From Penium margaritaceum (lineage: Eukaryota; Streptophyta; Zygnematophyceae; Desmidiales; Peniaceae), in the NCBI GenBank assembly GCA_023375785.1, contig SZWC01006825.1, positions 67,330-131,329 on the forward strand: a stretch of DNA of 64,000 nt. Reading direction: 5' to 3'. The notes under the pieces are model-generated. The model had not been told where the DNA came from, made no database searches, and saw nothing but the letters and a program-made list of their open reading frames with translations. A program made the translations under genes and the position numbers. Below are positions 20,821 to 34,400 of the stretch, piece by piece; position 1 is the stretch's first letter, and each line of letters begins with the position of its first letter.

Positions 20821-23800
20821 GCATGGTGCGGTCCCGAAGTTTGTCTGATCATCTCTAGTGATTCACGTCTATTGTTTTGGGTGAATCTGAGACTGAGTGG
20901 AGCTTTCTGGTCGCCTCACGCTATGTGAGCGGGAAATTAGAGACAGTCACTTTGCGAAGGGAATAACATTGTTTTGCGTTAGTTTTTTAACATAGACATG
21001 ATCACAATAAAGATAGTCATGAGCTTTCCAACGTACCAAACCACGCACAATTTGGCCAAGCACAGCGCAAGTTATGCTTGCCAAAGCACAGGTCTCACCC
21101 ACCACAGAAACCCCTAACGCCTCCATGGTGCGCACACGCCGTGGCTCCTTCCTTTACGTGCGAAGCACCTTTCCCAAGGCGCAGGTCCTCCTGCATGTGG
21201 TGTAGGGGTCTCCTGTACTGTTTCCATGCACCCTATCCACTTTTGGGTTGAGTTTGGTGATGGGGTGTGACGAGGTTCGAAACCTGTCCGCGGACCTGCA
21301 GTCAGAATTTTGACTAAGTCCTCGAGTAACAAAACGCACTTCTGAGTTTTGGACGCCGAGCCATGATTTTGGCTAAGTCCCTCACTAACAACCTGCACTA
21401 CTGGATCTGGTGGATGATCCACCTGATCAGGTGGATTATCCACCGAACGCCTCGGCAGGCCTTCTGGAGCAATTTCTCCAAATGGTATGTTTGTTACTCA
21501 ATCCGGTCGATTATCCACCGGATTTCGGGTCGCAGCCGGGTCCCAGAGTCGCTACGCACACCCCAACTTTGGAAGGCCATATCTCCCTCGATACTTGTCT
21601 GATTCTGACGAAACAACTTCCACCGGATTCAGCGACTCCTCAACTTTAAGGGAAAATCATTCATTGTAGGATCCGAGTTATCCTCAAGACGCCAGATCCG
21701 CCGGAGCGGAGTTTCCACTTTGTGGCGGCTCGTCGGCGCCTCCCGGTGCCACACTTGGGCATGCGGAGGGGAAAATTTTCAACATTCTCCCCCTTGCTCC
21801 TGTCATGCCCGCTGCTTGCTCTCACTCATCTTCCGCTGCATCCTCCAGCCCATCATAGCTGGTCATCCCAAGTCCGTCCACGCTCATCGCGTGACGGTGT
21901 GCAGGTTGCGCTTTGGTTAAGCAATCCGCAAGCATGATGTGTATGCTACAGTGCTGCAGCACCACCTGCCCCTTCTCGACCATGTCCCATGCGTAGTGGT
22001 AACACACGTCGATGTGCTTCGTCCTCCTGTGTTGCGTCGGGTTGTTGGTCAACGAGATGGAGCAGGTGTTGTCTTCTTGCAACACTGTTGGCTCCTGCTG
22101 CGGCATGCCCAGCTCCCCCAGCAACCTACGGAGCCACACCACCTGCCCTACCCCTTCGGCCAGTGGGATGTACTCTGCTTCCATTGTGGAGGTGGCGACG
22201 CAGTCTTGCTTCTTGCTGCACCACGAGACCCCTTACACCAGCGAGGAAGAACACATAGCCGGATGTGGAATTCCGCTTGTCCACATCCCTAGCGTAGTCT
22301 GCATCCGTGTAGCAGACCAGACACAAAGGGTCCGCCCGCCCTTTGCCTTCGAACCTCAGGCGCGCGTGCCGCATCGCCTGCAGGTAGCGGAGGATGCGCT
22401 TGACCGCCTGCCAGTGTAGTGGCCCTGGATCGGCCACATACCTTCTCACTTGGCCCACAGTGCAGGCCAGGTCCGGTCGAATCGCCACTATGGCGTACAT
22501 GAGGCTGCCCACCGCCGATTGGTAGGGCACCCCTGTCATATCCTCCTGATCTTCTTTTGTTTGCGGCACCATTGCCGCACTCAGTTCACACGTCGTGAAG
22601 AATGGACTGCACACTGGTTTGCAGTCTTCCATGCCGTATCGCTTCAGCACCTCGGCCACGTATTTGGCCTGTCCCAGCTCAAGCGTGTGCGCCCTCCGGT
22701 TCCGCGTAATGCTTACCCCGAGGTAGAACTCCAGCTCCCCCATATCGGACATCTAGAACCTGCTCCTTTGCTACTCTTTCAGATGCTGTAGGCTCGAAAG
22801 GTCAGAGGAGCACAAGATCAGATCGTCCATGTAGAATGCAACAATCTGATGGAGCTTCTTGCTGCGTCGCAGGTACACGTTGTGATCCGCCTCGCAGCGG
22901 TTGAAGCCGAGTTGTACCATGAAGCTGTCCATCTGTTTATACCAGCATCGGGGTGATTATTCTGCAGCTTGCACACCTTGCCCTCCGGCGCTTCCACCCC
23001 CTCCTGCTCCTCCATGTAGATTTCTTTGTCGATGATGCCATTGAGGAAGGCTTTCTTTACGTCCATTTGATGGAGGTCCATGTCCTTCGCGGCTGCCACT
23101 GCAAGGATCGCTCAGATGCTTGTGAATTTGGCGACGGGGGTTAACGTCTCATCATAGTGCTTGCCCTTACGCTGTGCATACCCCTTCGCCACAAGCCGTG
23201 CCTTGTACTTGTCAACCACACCTGCAAGGCATGGCTCCACCCCTTGGAGCCGATGACCTAGGCGGCTTTCGGCTTTTCAACCAGCTGCCACGTGTCATTT
23301 TCAGCAATGGACGCCAACTCCAAATTGATAGCGGCGTCCCACAGCTTCCTCTCGGGTCGCGCAAGCGCCTCTTGCACGGTCGTCAGTTCTGTTGATGCAG
23401 CTAGCATGCACCGAGTCATGCCGATCCATCGACCGGTGGCTGCGTCGCAACGCTTCCCCGCTCTCCGTTGCCTCTCACTGCAGCGCGGCAGTCTTGGCGG
23501 GGTCTCGTCGCTCTGCTATGATCCTTCCAATTCAGCCCGCTCCGGTGAATCATCAACCGGATGGCTCCCCGAGGATCTCTCCCACTCCGGTGAACCATCA
23601 ACCAGACGGGCGGCGCATCCGGAGTATATTTCTCCGACGCCCGACGCAAACTCCACCGGGAGTGCACGCTTCGGCACCCGTGGTGCCTCCTTCGACGGAT
23701 CATTCCGCCGGATCTCTAGTCCAGCTGCATCGTCGTCGGAGTCCTCTGCGTCAGCTGCTGCTCTTGGTGCACCACCATGCTCTGAGGCCGCATCATGCAC

Positions 23801-25036
23801 CTCCGTCATGCCGGCTCCTCCTCGTAGTCAAGAAGCTAGAACCACTCCTCCTGTTTTGGAGTGTTCCCGACGCTCATGTCGTTGCTGCTGCTGCTGAAGC
23901 TTTGTTGCTTGTCGAACTTGATGTCACGGCTGCGGATGATCTCGTGCGTGCGCGGGTCCCAGAGCTAGTATGCCTTTTGCGTGCTCTCGTAGCCGAGGAA
24001 CAAGCACAGATTCGCCCGCGGTTCCAGCTCGCTGTCACGTCGTTGCGCCACCTACACCATCACGTGTGCCTTGCACCCGAACACTTTCAGGTGTGCCATG
24101 TTTGGCTTGCACTCGCTCCAAACCTCCTGCGGCGTCTTCCAGCCACACTTACCCTTCAGCACTGTTGTTGGGGTGAGGTTGATGGTGTAGCTTGCTGTAT
24201 GCACGGCTTCCGCCCAGAACCCTCGCGGCAATCCCGGATCCACAAGCATGGTCCACACCATGTTGAGCAGCGTCTGGTTCGCCCGCTCCGCCACTCCGTT
24301 GGACCGTGGTAATTATGGCGTAGTTGGTTCCCACTTGATGCCCTGCTGCTTCATCCACCCGCTGTAGTCCACGTACTCTCCGATATTGTTGCTGCGTAGC
24401 GCTCTGACCTTCCGGCCAGTCTGCCTCTCCACCGATACAACGTACTCCTTGAGCCGGTCCAGGACCTCGCCTTTTCGCTTCATGAAGTACACGTAGAGCA
24501 TCCTGCTGCAATCATCAATGATGGTGACGAAGTATCTCAATTCGCCGTTTGACGGCGTTTTGAACAGTCCACACACGTCGCTGTGCACAACCTCCAGCAG
24601 GTCCTGTGCGCGAGCCTCGTTATCATTGAACGGCTTGCGCCGCGCCTTGCCCAAAATGCAAGGCTCACACTTTTTGTGCGCTACTGCATCTGCTGCCGTG
24701 TGTGCTGCACCGTCGATGACAAGGTCGCGCACCATATCACGCTTCGCCATCTCCTTAACGATTGTAGGCGCCAAATGCCCCAACCGTCGGTGCCAGAGCT
24801 CGAGATCAGCGCTTCCTCCCTTGGCCATGTTGACGAAGCACTCCTGCGAGTCTGCTACGTCCAATGCCACGGGGACAACCTTGGTCTCCACAATGTAGAG
24901 ACCACACTCGCGCTTTGCCTCCAGCACGACCTCGCCGTCGCCGTCGATGTGCACCAGTGCACCTTTCCTGTGGAAGAGCACCTCATATCCCTTGTCTTTC
25001 AAGCGGCTGACCCGCTTGAAACCCTTGTTCAATCAA
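20821..25036 (-). mobile_element. E4: Ty1-copia element, 5' truncated, broken
   Basis: Minus-strand parts: GAG-pre-integrase with an H...H...C...C finger (LWHRRLGHLAP; CEPCILGKA) and early integrase around 24310-25030, later integrase around 24050-24300, reverse transcriptase around 22130-23100, RNase H around 21820-22180. A purine tract (AAGGGGGAGAATG in sense) abuts the 3' LTR start TGTTGAAAA at 21784. The LTR covers at least much of 20940-21784, but with no 5' LTR its far end cannot be fixed. No gag is seen. It is broken, with roughly eight or more breaks. It ends at a small tandem duplication beside E5. Confidence 0.85.
21409..21444. repeat. 36-bp near-perfect palindrome in the E4 LTR region
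   Basis: GGTGGATGATCCACC, TGATCA overlap, then GGTGGATTATCCACC: a palindrome with one mismatched pair. Related GTGGATTATCC motifs occur nearby (about 21508) and in the E1-family LTRs, so it may be a preserved LTR motif. Confidence 0.8.
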
Positions 25037-25052
25037 ACCCTTGTTCAATCAA
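25021..25052. repeat. Perfect 16-bp tandem duplication at the E4/E5 junction
   Basis: ACCCTTGTTCAATCAA occurs twice in a row, at 25021-25036 and 25037-25052, where minus-strand E4 gives way to plus-strand E5. It looks like a scar of end-joining or a short duplication. Confidence 0.85.
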
Positions 25053-28000
25053 GGACAACCAATCACCAAGCTTTCTTTGCTGCTGAGCCAGCAGAGGCTG
25101 CCAACACTATAGTATCTAAACTCATCTCTTCCGTTGCAGCCATGCTCTCGGGATTTTACATCAAACAAAGGTTCAGCCATTCAGCTGGTGAAATAGAGAC
25201 GATCCCTACATCATCACAAGATGCACTCATTCAACCATTCTTTACCGATGAGTCAGCCAGCTGAAAAGCTGCGGCGATGGCCAATGACCAACTCTCTCTG
25301 GAAGAGCTGGCCTTTTGTTCCATCAACAGTGCATTTCTTCTTGCAGCAGGAGTCTTAGCCTGGATTATTGATTCCGGCTGCACCAAACATATGACTTGCA
25401 AGAAGGACTGGTACACCAACTAAACAACGTTTGGAACTCCAAGACCTGTCAGAGTTGGAGATGGGCGCATTATCCCAGCATATGATGAAGGCTCAGTTTG
25501 TGTCGGAATCTCTCTCGAGGGCAAGACAACAACACAGATTTTTAAAAATTTCCTCTATGTTCCCGATCTGGCGGCAAATCGTCTCTCAGTCACAAGGATT
25601 AATGACAAGGGACCACAAGTGATTTTTTATATTGACAAAAACTGTCACATCTTCAATGGGAAATCCCTGGCCGGTGTGGCCATGAGGACTAGGAATCTCA
25701 CGGTCCTAAAAACCCAAAAACAAACAGTCCCAACGACTCCAGTGGAGGTTGCATTTACACTGACGTAACCTCAGTCCTCCATTCCTATTCGAACATCAGC
25801 ACAACAGAAAAAACTGGAACTTCTGCACATGGGTATTTGTTCTATCAAGGAGCCGTCGATGTCTGGCAAGTACTACTTTCTGGTGATCCTTGACGACTAC
25901 AGCCACATGGTATGGGTCAAAGTGCTTCGTCACAAGTCTGAACTTCCCAACATCCTCAAGATCTGGATCACACAAATTGAGAATGAGACCAGCCTCACCG
26001 TCAAGAAGATCCGATTAGATATCATAGGAGAATTTTTCAATGGTCCTCTCTAGGTGTATTTCGCCCGCAAAGGCATTTAGCATTAAATCATCATTCCCAA
26101 TACTCATCAACAAAATGGGAAAGCAGAAAGGATGAACCAAACATTTCATCAGAAGAATTGTTGTATGCTACACACTGCCAGACTTTCATCCTTCTTCTGG
26201 GCTGGAGCAATACTCACAGCTGCTTACATCATCAATCGTCTTCCCACATCAAAGATCCCTATAGACATGCATACACCATTTGAAGTGTGGAAGGGACATC
26301 CACCTCATCTCGGGCATATACACGCCTTGGGCTGCACTGCCCATGCATGGATTCACCCGACAGAATGATCCAAGCTGGAACCAAGAAGCCAGCCCTGCAT
26401 TTTCCTTGGCTACGACAACCATGCCGACATCTACAGTCTCTGGGATCCATCCGGCAAAAGAGTCATCCGCAGTTGTCATCCTATTTTTGATGAGAGTTTC
26501 ACCAACCGCAATGTGCAAAGAACCCAAGCATCAGTCACCCCCATACTTCACCTACCCAGTGAAGCGGAGCCTCTTAAAAAATTCTCTGTCGATCCTCAGC
26601 CTGATGAACATGATGGGATTCTGCCACTTGTTGTTCCAACTAAATATGCAACTGCGACTCTTGTCCCAGCTACGGATCATTAGGCAGATATTCCACCACT
26701 CCAATACAGTACACGCATGAGAAATGCTCCAATATTTCTTCAACTCAGCAATCTCACCATCGACGACGATGATGATCTGGCCCTCATCATCCAAGCCGTC
26801 GACCCCACAAGCTACATAGATGCACTTTGTGGACCAGACTCAGCTCACTGGTACCAGGCTGCACTAGAAGAATACACACAGCTCCAGAAGCAGAACACAT
26901 GGACCTTGGTGCCACGACCATCCGGTGAGCCCATTTTCACGTGCAAATAGGTGTTCGGCACTAAGCTGAACAGTGCAGGAGAAATTGAACGCTACAAAGC
27001 CTGACACGTTGCTCATGGCTACAGTCAAATATTGGGCGTCAACTATAGGGACACCTTTGCCCCAGTTGCCAAATACTCTTCAATTCACATCATTCTCTCC
27101 CTCGTTGCTGCGAACAAGTGACACCTCCAGCAGATGGACTTCAAGTGTGCATTCCTCAATGGAGATCTCGATGAGACCATCTACACGACTCAACCCAAAG
27201 GATTTCAAGTCCCCGGTAAGGAAAACTATGTCTACAAATTGAACCCCTCCCTCTACGGCCTCAAGCAGGCTCCACGCCAATAGAAGAAGAAGATCCATGA
27301 GTTGTTCCGCACGTAGGATCTTCAATGCCTTCAAAATGACCATTCTGTGTACTTCCGAGCAAGCACACACGCCCTCGGCATCATCCTATATGTCGACGAC
27401 CTCATCCTATTCGGGTCCACCATGACCGTCATCTCCACCTTCAAACAGCAACACACTACGCGCTTCAAGATGTCTGACATGGGACCACTCAACTACTACT
27501 TGGGGATCCAGGTCTCCCCTGACAATGCTCACGGCCACACCTCCCGCTCGCAACAGACATATGCCAACCGTGTCGCCGAGAAGTTTGGCCTCGGCACCGC
27601 CTCCCCCATGGACACCCCCTTGGCTACTCAACACAGGCTGACCAAACCCGTTACAGCCGGCACCACAGCTTCTCTCGCGGACACAAACTCTATCCGCACA
27701 TGGTTGGCTCCCTCGTGTATGCATCCATCGCTACACGACCCGACCTCTCTTACACCGTTGGCATCCTCGGCCAAGGCTGTCGAACTCCCTCACAAGCTCA
27801 TCTTGTCACAATGGGCAGTCCATCCGCTACCTCCGCTGTACCACAACCCTTCAAATTTGTTATCAAGGCAGCAAAACTAACACTCTCATTGGGTACAGTG
27901 ACGCCAATCTTTCCGGTGGCCACTCCACAAGCAAATCAAACTCCGGATACGCTTTCCTTCTCAATGGCGGCCCAGTCAGGTGGCGATCCAATAAACAATC

Positions 28001-30113
28001 CATCGTGGCCCCCTTTTCTACAGACGCCAAAACCATTGCAGAAAGTGAAGCTACGTCAGAATTTGTGTAGCTTCGCATGCTTTTTGTTGAACTGGGCTTT
28101 GATCAACTGGAACCCACCATCCTGTACCGCAAAAACAAAGGTGCCATTGCCCTCTTTGAAGACCCTATTCTTCATGATCACACAAAAGACGTCAAACGCC
28201 AGTTCCATTACGTCCGCAGCGCCATCGCTGATGGTGAGGTTCAGATTCACTAGGTCCCCACCGCTGACCAGACCACCGACATCCTCACCAAGGCACTGGA
28301 TTCTAAGCGTTCCGCTGTTATCTGCTCCGGCCTTGGTCTCTTCACTCCCTAGCATCCGCTCTCTCTCTCTCGTTCGTCTCCTTCTGTCCCCTCCACATGA
28401 GATGTTGGGACAGGCGGAGGTGGCTCTTGGCAGCGCCGCTGTGACACTCTGTTTCCGTGCCCCCCATATGAGGCGTTGGCACGGAACCGGAGTGGGCATG
28501 GCCGCCAAGCCCCTCTCCTCTTTGCTCTGCCCTCTCTCATGCTCCTCGCATGGCCTCCCGGATCTCCCCACATGAGGCGTTGGATCTGGTGGTTGTTCGA
28601 GGTGCTCTCGCTCTCCCCCTGCTTGCTTCTACTTGCTTTTGCTCTCCCATTCGTGCTTCTCCTTGCGTATCGCTCATTGACCTTGCAGTTCCCTGCTCGC
28701 GGCTCCATCCTCGCTTTGCGACACACTGCAGGCTGACTTCTTGAATCCTTGATCGCTCGCTCGCTTCTCCTCTCTCGCTCTTTCCAGACATTTTTTACAA
28801 TTGTTCGTGGGCCTCCTGCCCTCTCTCCCGGGAGGGGTCCACCTGCTGCTGCGTCCTTTTCAGCCGACGGTCGGCTGCACCCACGACAGCCACATTCGCG
28901 TTTCTGCGACGCACATAAGGGTACTGCTGTCGTTCAGTATTCACTCCCCACTGGTAGGCTGCCGCTGTGAGCTGACCAACGGGGACCTATGTTATTACCA
29001 TAGGGCTTGGCCCAGGTATGGCCCAAATGGTTACAACAAAGTCCAATGGAGCAGCCCTGTTGCCTTCTTTTGCTCTTGCTCCCCTTTGGCTCGGCTCGGC
29101 TTGGATGGGGAGGGAATTTTCCGGGACATGAAAACCCATGCCTCGCTATCTCAAACTGTTAAGTTTCCGGGGGGGGGGGGGATTTTTTGTTGTGCGCACA
29201 TCTCCTGCAAAGATTGTGGCACAAGGGAGGGGGGATGTTTAAAAACTGCCTACCTCCTTCCTGACTGCTTCGATGCAAGATCCAACGGCACCAAGGGAAA
29301 GATCTCGGCACCAATATTCTATGCTCCAGATTTCAGCTCAATCCAATGGTTGGATTGAAAGCCAATGCCAAAAGGAAGAAAGTGGCATATCGTCTTCTAC
29401 AACTGGCAACCAAACGTAGCATAGCTTATGTCTACCTGCTTGGCACGGGAAAAAGAGGAACTGCGGCGGAGGACTGAGGATCGGAAGGGAAGATCCTTAT
29501 CAAAGGAGATCCGACGGTGGACCGTGGACCGAGAGTGCAAGCAACAGCTCCTCTTACGTCGACGTGGCTGAAGATCTTTGTAATAGGTGATCGGATGGTG
29601 GATGATTGGAGCTGGACACGACGGGCTGATCGCAGCCGTCGAGTGACCGAGAGTGTGAGCAACGGCTCCTCACGCGTCGACAAGCACCAAGGGCGCTGGA
29701 CGTCCGCCAACCTCGGTGTGCTCAAGACCGGCGCCTGGTATGGCCGTGACTACCAAAGAGCAGACACCGGAGTGCCGGAAAGTCTGAGGCTTGATGAGCA
29801 TCTCGCTACTTTGTATTTGCTGGTGCTTAGACTAATATGAGCATGTAGTAGTTTCATTTGTACATTGCTTTGTCTGTACTTCATCATTTCAAAAATGTAT
29901 CATACCTTTGGAGTTGGCAAGAGACGAGTCCTCCAGTTGAATGCCTGATTGAGGCTCTTGACAATTATGTCGTAACTGACATTGTGTACAAGGATTTGAG
30001 CAGATCTGAAGTGTGCAGGTTGTGCACAACAACGCTTTAAGGCGTGTACTTCAAGTGACCAGCAGTTGTAGGAGGCATTGTGATGCATTCCTAAGGTATC
30101 TGAAGATCCTAGA
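25053..30113 (+). mobile_element. E5: Ty1-copia element, 5' truncated, with long 3' LTR, broken
   Basis: Plus-strand parts: gag/protease-side remnant around 25080-25760 (the VFPDLAANRLSVT-like block), integrase around 25830-26370 (LVILDDYSHMVWV; FWAGAILTAAYIINRLPT), reverse transcriptase around 26720-27710 (ILYVDDLILFG; DMGPLNYYLGIQV), and RNase H to about 28350. A long terminal region follows to 30113. Neither a 5' LTR nor a full gag is present. Broken, about eight or more breaks. Its 3' terminal region matches E10 at 56444-58660 in inverted orientation, so both belong to one family. Confidence 0.85.
28403..30113 (+). repeat. 3' LTR / terminal region of E5
   Basis: Starts near TGTTGGGACAGGCGG and runs to the LINE e junction. 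Matches to E10 in inverted orientation include CCCCATATGAGGC.TTGGCA, CACAAGGG....ATGTTT, AAGTGGCATAT.., and the block CACCGGAGTGCCGGA near 29770. It contains three related subrepeats of the form CCCAYATGAGGCGTTGG at about 28393, 28465 and 28567. The right end is fixed only by the LINE; the length, about 1.7 kb, is approximate. I see no gene in it. Confidence 0.65.
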
Positions 30114-30794
30114 TTGGACAGATTGGAGGCGGCTATATACAAACGAGAGGGGGACAAGGTACCCCACACCCGCCACACCCAGTCTACCCAGCTGAATCAG
30201 GAGTCGCGCCTCCTGCTCAGCGTGGGCCACTTCCCGCCGCTCTCTGATCCCTTGTATCTTATTGACTCCCCACATAAAACGGAGGAATGCCCCCACCTTC
30301 TCGTTAAACCGCTGCAAGCGACTGGCCCACCACTCTGACAGGGACGTGAATCGCGTGAGATACTAGAGCCTGTGACTGGTACACTCCCTCAAGATGCTAA
30401 ATATGACACGGGCGTCTGTCATATCAACAAGCGTATCCAATATCTCCTCCACCTCGTATACTACTACGTTTAGATGCGCTCGACAGAAATCCTCTATCCT
30501 AATCAGGTTGTTCGCGATCACCATCCCATCCGTCGCTCGTGGGACCCCCGCCATGCCCCCCGGTGCCTCTCCCACCCCCGCCGGTAGGTATAGCTAGCAT
30601 TTTTAAGGCTATACCTCCATCCCCACCGCGGCTAATCCCCTTGGTAGTACTATGAATGCCGCCTCTAGCTCTTGCACTGGGCTCAGGATGAATGTATTGT
30701 CCAAGTACGCCAGCACCCATCCCGTCCGTCCCATCGCTTCCTGTGCTGCCTCTACTGCATCCTGTTGTGCCCAGGCGTAAAGGAAGGGGCTGAT
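30114..30794 (-). mobile_element. LINE copy e, 3' part of the RT
   Basis: Matches 7735-8398 of copy b: thumb region (RLQRFNEKVGAFLRFMWGVN; LGRLG), and the active site near 30690, which reads VLAYLDNTFIL. The second catalytic Asp is Asn, so the enzyme would be dead. E6 interrupts it at 30795; the 5' part resumes at 37033. Its 3' end is cut by E5. The missing piece between here and copy d is only about 340 bp, suggesting one original copy. Confidence 0.85.
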
Positions 30795-31479
30795 TTTCAA
30801 CCGGCCTGAGGCGAACGGACTTGAAAACAGGCTTGACACAATAGCACCTGCCGTCCGGTCCTAGCATTCCAGCTAGGAGATGATATCACGCTCAGGATCA
30901 TGGTTCCACACTGAGCAGCTCCTATGCAATCACTTGCTAGCAACTGTGTCCACTTAACACTTGGTCACTTTCGCGCGAGGTGCTAGTCAAAGCTTAACTC
31001 CTGGGGCTTAGACCAACCAGTGTCTTCTTTATACTGTTCCTTAGTTTGACAACCCTGTGAGGAGCATCTAAGGCCAGATTGTATGTTTAGAATGAGAAAT
31101 GAGCGTGGTACAAATAGTCCTAGGCCTGGCATCTAAGTTGCGTGGGTAGTGGCACTTTTGGGAGTGGCCACTCTACACCACCTCACCAGCTCGCCAATTG
31201 GCGCATCCACTAACCGCCAAGTGGCACATCCTCCTTATGCATGGAGAAATGTTTAGGAAACTTCCTCTCTATAGGAAGGCAAAAAAACCTTCCTTCTGAC
31301 ATCAGAGCTCGACCGCATGACCGGTTATCCCCAAGTCTAACATGCTACCCATTGCGCTACATTCCTAGTATTGCACTTGCACTTGCACCACAATAAGGTT
31401 TGGGAGAAGTACGCTGAGGGAGTAGTGCATGTTCAACCTGTCTGCTAAGTAGTGGCCAAAGGGGTATAAAAGAACAACA
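30795..31479 (-). repeat. 3' LTR of E6
   Basis: About 685 bp, matching 36340-37027 throughout (for example GGCCAGATTGTATGTTTAGA and CACCAGCTCGCCAATTGGCG). It carries a tRNA-like segment at 31305-31360. Confidence 0.9.
31305..31360 (-). other. tRNA-like segment with pol III box A and box B inside the E6 3' LTR
   Basis: On the minus strand it starts TAGCGCAATGGG, an exact match to the box A pattern TRGCNNARYNGG, and ends CGGTCGAGCTC, which keeps the TCGA core of box B, about 35 bases on. No acceptor stem closes around it, so it is not a working tRNA. The paired copy at 36851-36906 has TAGTGCAATGGG and CGATCGAGCCC. Confidence 0.5.
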
Positions 31480-34400
31480 AGCTCTCCTTTGCACCTCTGT
31501 CCACCTGCCGTGGTAATCCTCTTCCGCATGAATCCATAGCTTGGCGTTGTATTTACGCACTATTGTTGTCTTGGTCTTTATTCTTCATCTCGTACATTCA
31601 CCATGCTGATTCCTGAACACCTGCAGCATGCAAGTCGCAATCAAGCAGCTTCATCAAGAAGTCCGCAAACACCCTCTTGGTTTCAACATGCTCTAGTTCC
31701 ACGACACCCTTGGCGACAAGGTCACGTGAGTAGTGGTACCAAATGTCGAATTGCTTCGTACGCCAGGAGATCATGTCATCCTCTACCATAGCAATGACAC
31801 TCTTGTTGTTGACGCGGATGACTGTTGCTTCCTCTTGTGGTGCTTTGATCTCATCGAGCAGACTACAAAGCCACTGTGCTTCCTTGCACACCTTCCAAAT
31901 TACAATGTACTCCGCCTCAGCAGTAGATAACGCGACGCAGTCCTGCTTCCTGCTCACCCATGAAACCGCACCACCGTTGAGGAGGCAAACAAAGCCTGAG
32001 GTAGACTTCCTGTCGTCGATCCGCCCTCCCTAGTCACTGTCAGTGTAGCACGTGAGTCGTAGCAAGTCTGATCCTTCAAGACCTCCAAACTAAAGTCCCA
32101 CGTGCCGTGTCTTTTTTAGGCAGCAAAAGATCCGTTTCACGGCTTGCCAATGTTGTGGCCCAGGGTTTTCCACAAACCTTCTCACCTGACCTACTACATA
32201 AGTGATGTCAGGTCCCGTCCTCACCATCAGGTACATGAGGCTCCCGACGTTGGACTGGTATGGAATGTTTTGCATTTCCCACCGCTCTGCCTCATTGCTT
32301 GGAATCATGGAGGAGAAGAGCTTGCACTCGGGGGCCATGGGAGTGCTGATGGGTTTGCAATCCTCCATGTTCTAGCGCTTCAAGACGTCCATGATGTACT
32401 CGGTCTGGTTGAGCTCAATGGTGCCTGGCTTGCGGTTGTTGTGGATGGCGATCTTGAGGTAGTACTCGAGAGGACCCATGTCCTTCATCTTGAACCTGGT
32501 GCTCAGCTGCTCCATCAGGCCCACAAGGGCCTCATGCGAGGAAGAACACATGATCAGATCATCCAAATACAAGGCCACAAGCAAAAATCCATGCTCGTCC
32601 TCTCGCACATAAATGCTGGGATCATTCTTGCAGTGCACGAAGGAGATTTCATCCATAAAGCTGTGCACCTCCTTGTACCAGATCCGTGGAGCCTGTTTCA
32701 GCCCGTATAACGCCTTCACCCATCAACACACCTTTCCTTCGGGTGCATTCACCCCCTTTGGCACTTCCATGAGCACCTCTTTGTCTAACTTCCTGTGAAG
32801 GAACGCTGTTTTGACATCCATCTGGTGGATCTCTAGGTCTTTGGTGGCAGCGACCGCCAGCAGGATCCTGATGGAGGCAAACGTGATAACCGATGTAAAG
32901 GCCGCATCCTACTCGGAACCTGTGCGCTGTGAGAACCCCTTTACCACAATTCTTGCCTTGTACTTGTCGATGCTGCCATCCTGCTTCCGCTTAAGCATTT
33001 GCACCCACTTTGAGCCCACCACATGAGCGTTAGCGGGTCTGTCCACCAGCACTCATGTACCATTTTCTTCGTTGGACGAGAGCTCACTGTCCACCGCCTC
33101 CTTCCATTTGGCCGCATCGGGCCTTGTGAGCGCCTCTGCCACAGTGAGCGGCTCTTCCTGAGCTAAACAGGACCAGCTCAGTCCTATCCAGCCTCTGGTG
33201 TTGGCGTCGTACTCTGGCATTTGTATTCTTTGCCGCATGCTACGGCGCATCATTGTTGGTGCTTCATCTCTGCTTTGCTGCTGCTCCTGTGGTGCAGGCT
33301 GCTCTGAAGTTGAATTTCCCTCTGGTGAAGAGCCACTGGCCTCCGAGCTGGTCTCAGAGTCCTCGGACGTCTCCAACTACCTGTCAGAGCCCATCGCTGC
33401 CTCAGCCTGCGCAGCCGCTCTCCCTGCCACACCACTCTTATCCACGGCCTGCCGCATTGGCACCACTTACCAGTTTTAGGGAGCTTGATCCCCCGACTCC
33501 AGCAGCACCAACCACTCTCCTTGTTTTGGAGCTTGCGTGGGATCAAGCGGCTCCCCCTTGCCTAGTGTCCTCTCATCGAAGGTCACATCCCGGCTGGTGA
33601 TAAGCCTTCTTGTTGTCAGGTCCTAAAGGTGGTAGGTCGTGTGGACAGATTCATAGCCCACCATAACACACTTCCGTGCCCTTGCATCTAGCTTGCCACC
33701 ACCTTCTTCTGCCTGGACCTTTGCCCATGCGGTGCAACCAAAGACATCCAGGTGTGAGGTGTCCGGCTTCTTTCCAGATCACACCTCTTGTGGCGTCATA
33801 TGTTGCTTGCCCTTTTTCTTCTCGCGTAGGCCCAGAGCAGCCGCAGGAGTGAGGTTGACAAGGTAGCATGCCATTCTTGCAGCTTCCGCCCAAAAGCGCG
33901 GTGAGGGGTTTTGCGTCAAAGAGCATGTTGCGCACCATGCCGAGGATGGTCTGATTCATCCGTTCAGCCACACCGTTGCTTTGTGGCGTGTAGAGTGGCG
34001 TGGTCTGATGGTCGATGCCGTGTTGCCGCAGCCAGCCCTTGCATGCCTTGCATGCCGTTGTCGCTTGGCAGCGCCTTGACCTTCTTTCCGGTCTGCCACT
34101 CAACCATAGCAACAAACTCCTCAAGCTTCTCTCGGACCTCTCCCTTTGTTTTGAGGAAGTTTATCTACATATTGCGGCTGTAGTCATTGATGAAGGTTAG
34201 GAAAAACTTGCTGCCACCATTTAATGCCGTGTGGAAGGGTCCTCACACATCCGTGTGAATGAGGTCTAGGGCGGCTTCTCCATGACGGACGTTGCGCTCA
34301 AAGTGCTTTGGCTTTGTCTTGCCTTGGAGGCAAAGCTCACACAAGCTACGACAGCCAGCCGCATCCTTTGTGTACCCCTCCATGCCACGGACAAGTTGTT

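Noticed and set aside
21700-25260. Plus-strand frames over E4 (for example 23392-24312) as genes
   Set aside because: Antisense to the copia integrase and connector; no motif on the plus strand.
31305-31360. A functional tRNA gene
   Set aside because: Box A and box B likeness only. No acceptor stem or standard 5-bp anticodon stem forms, and the segment is duplicated as part of the LTR.
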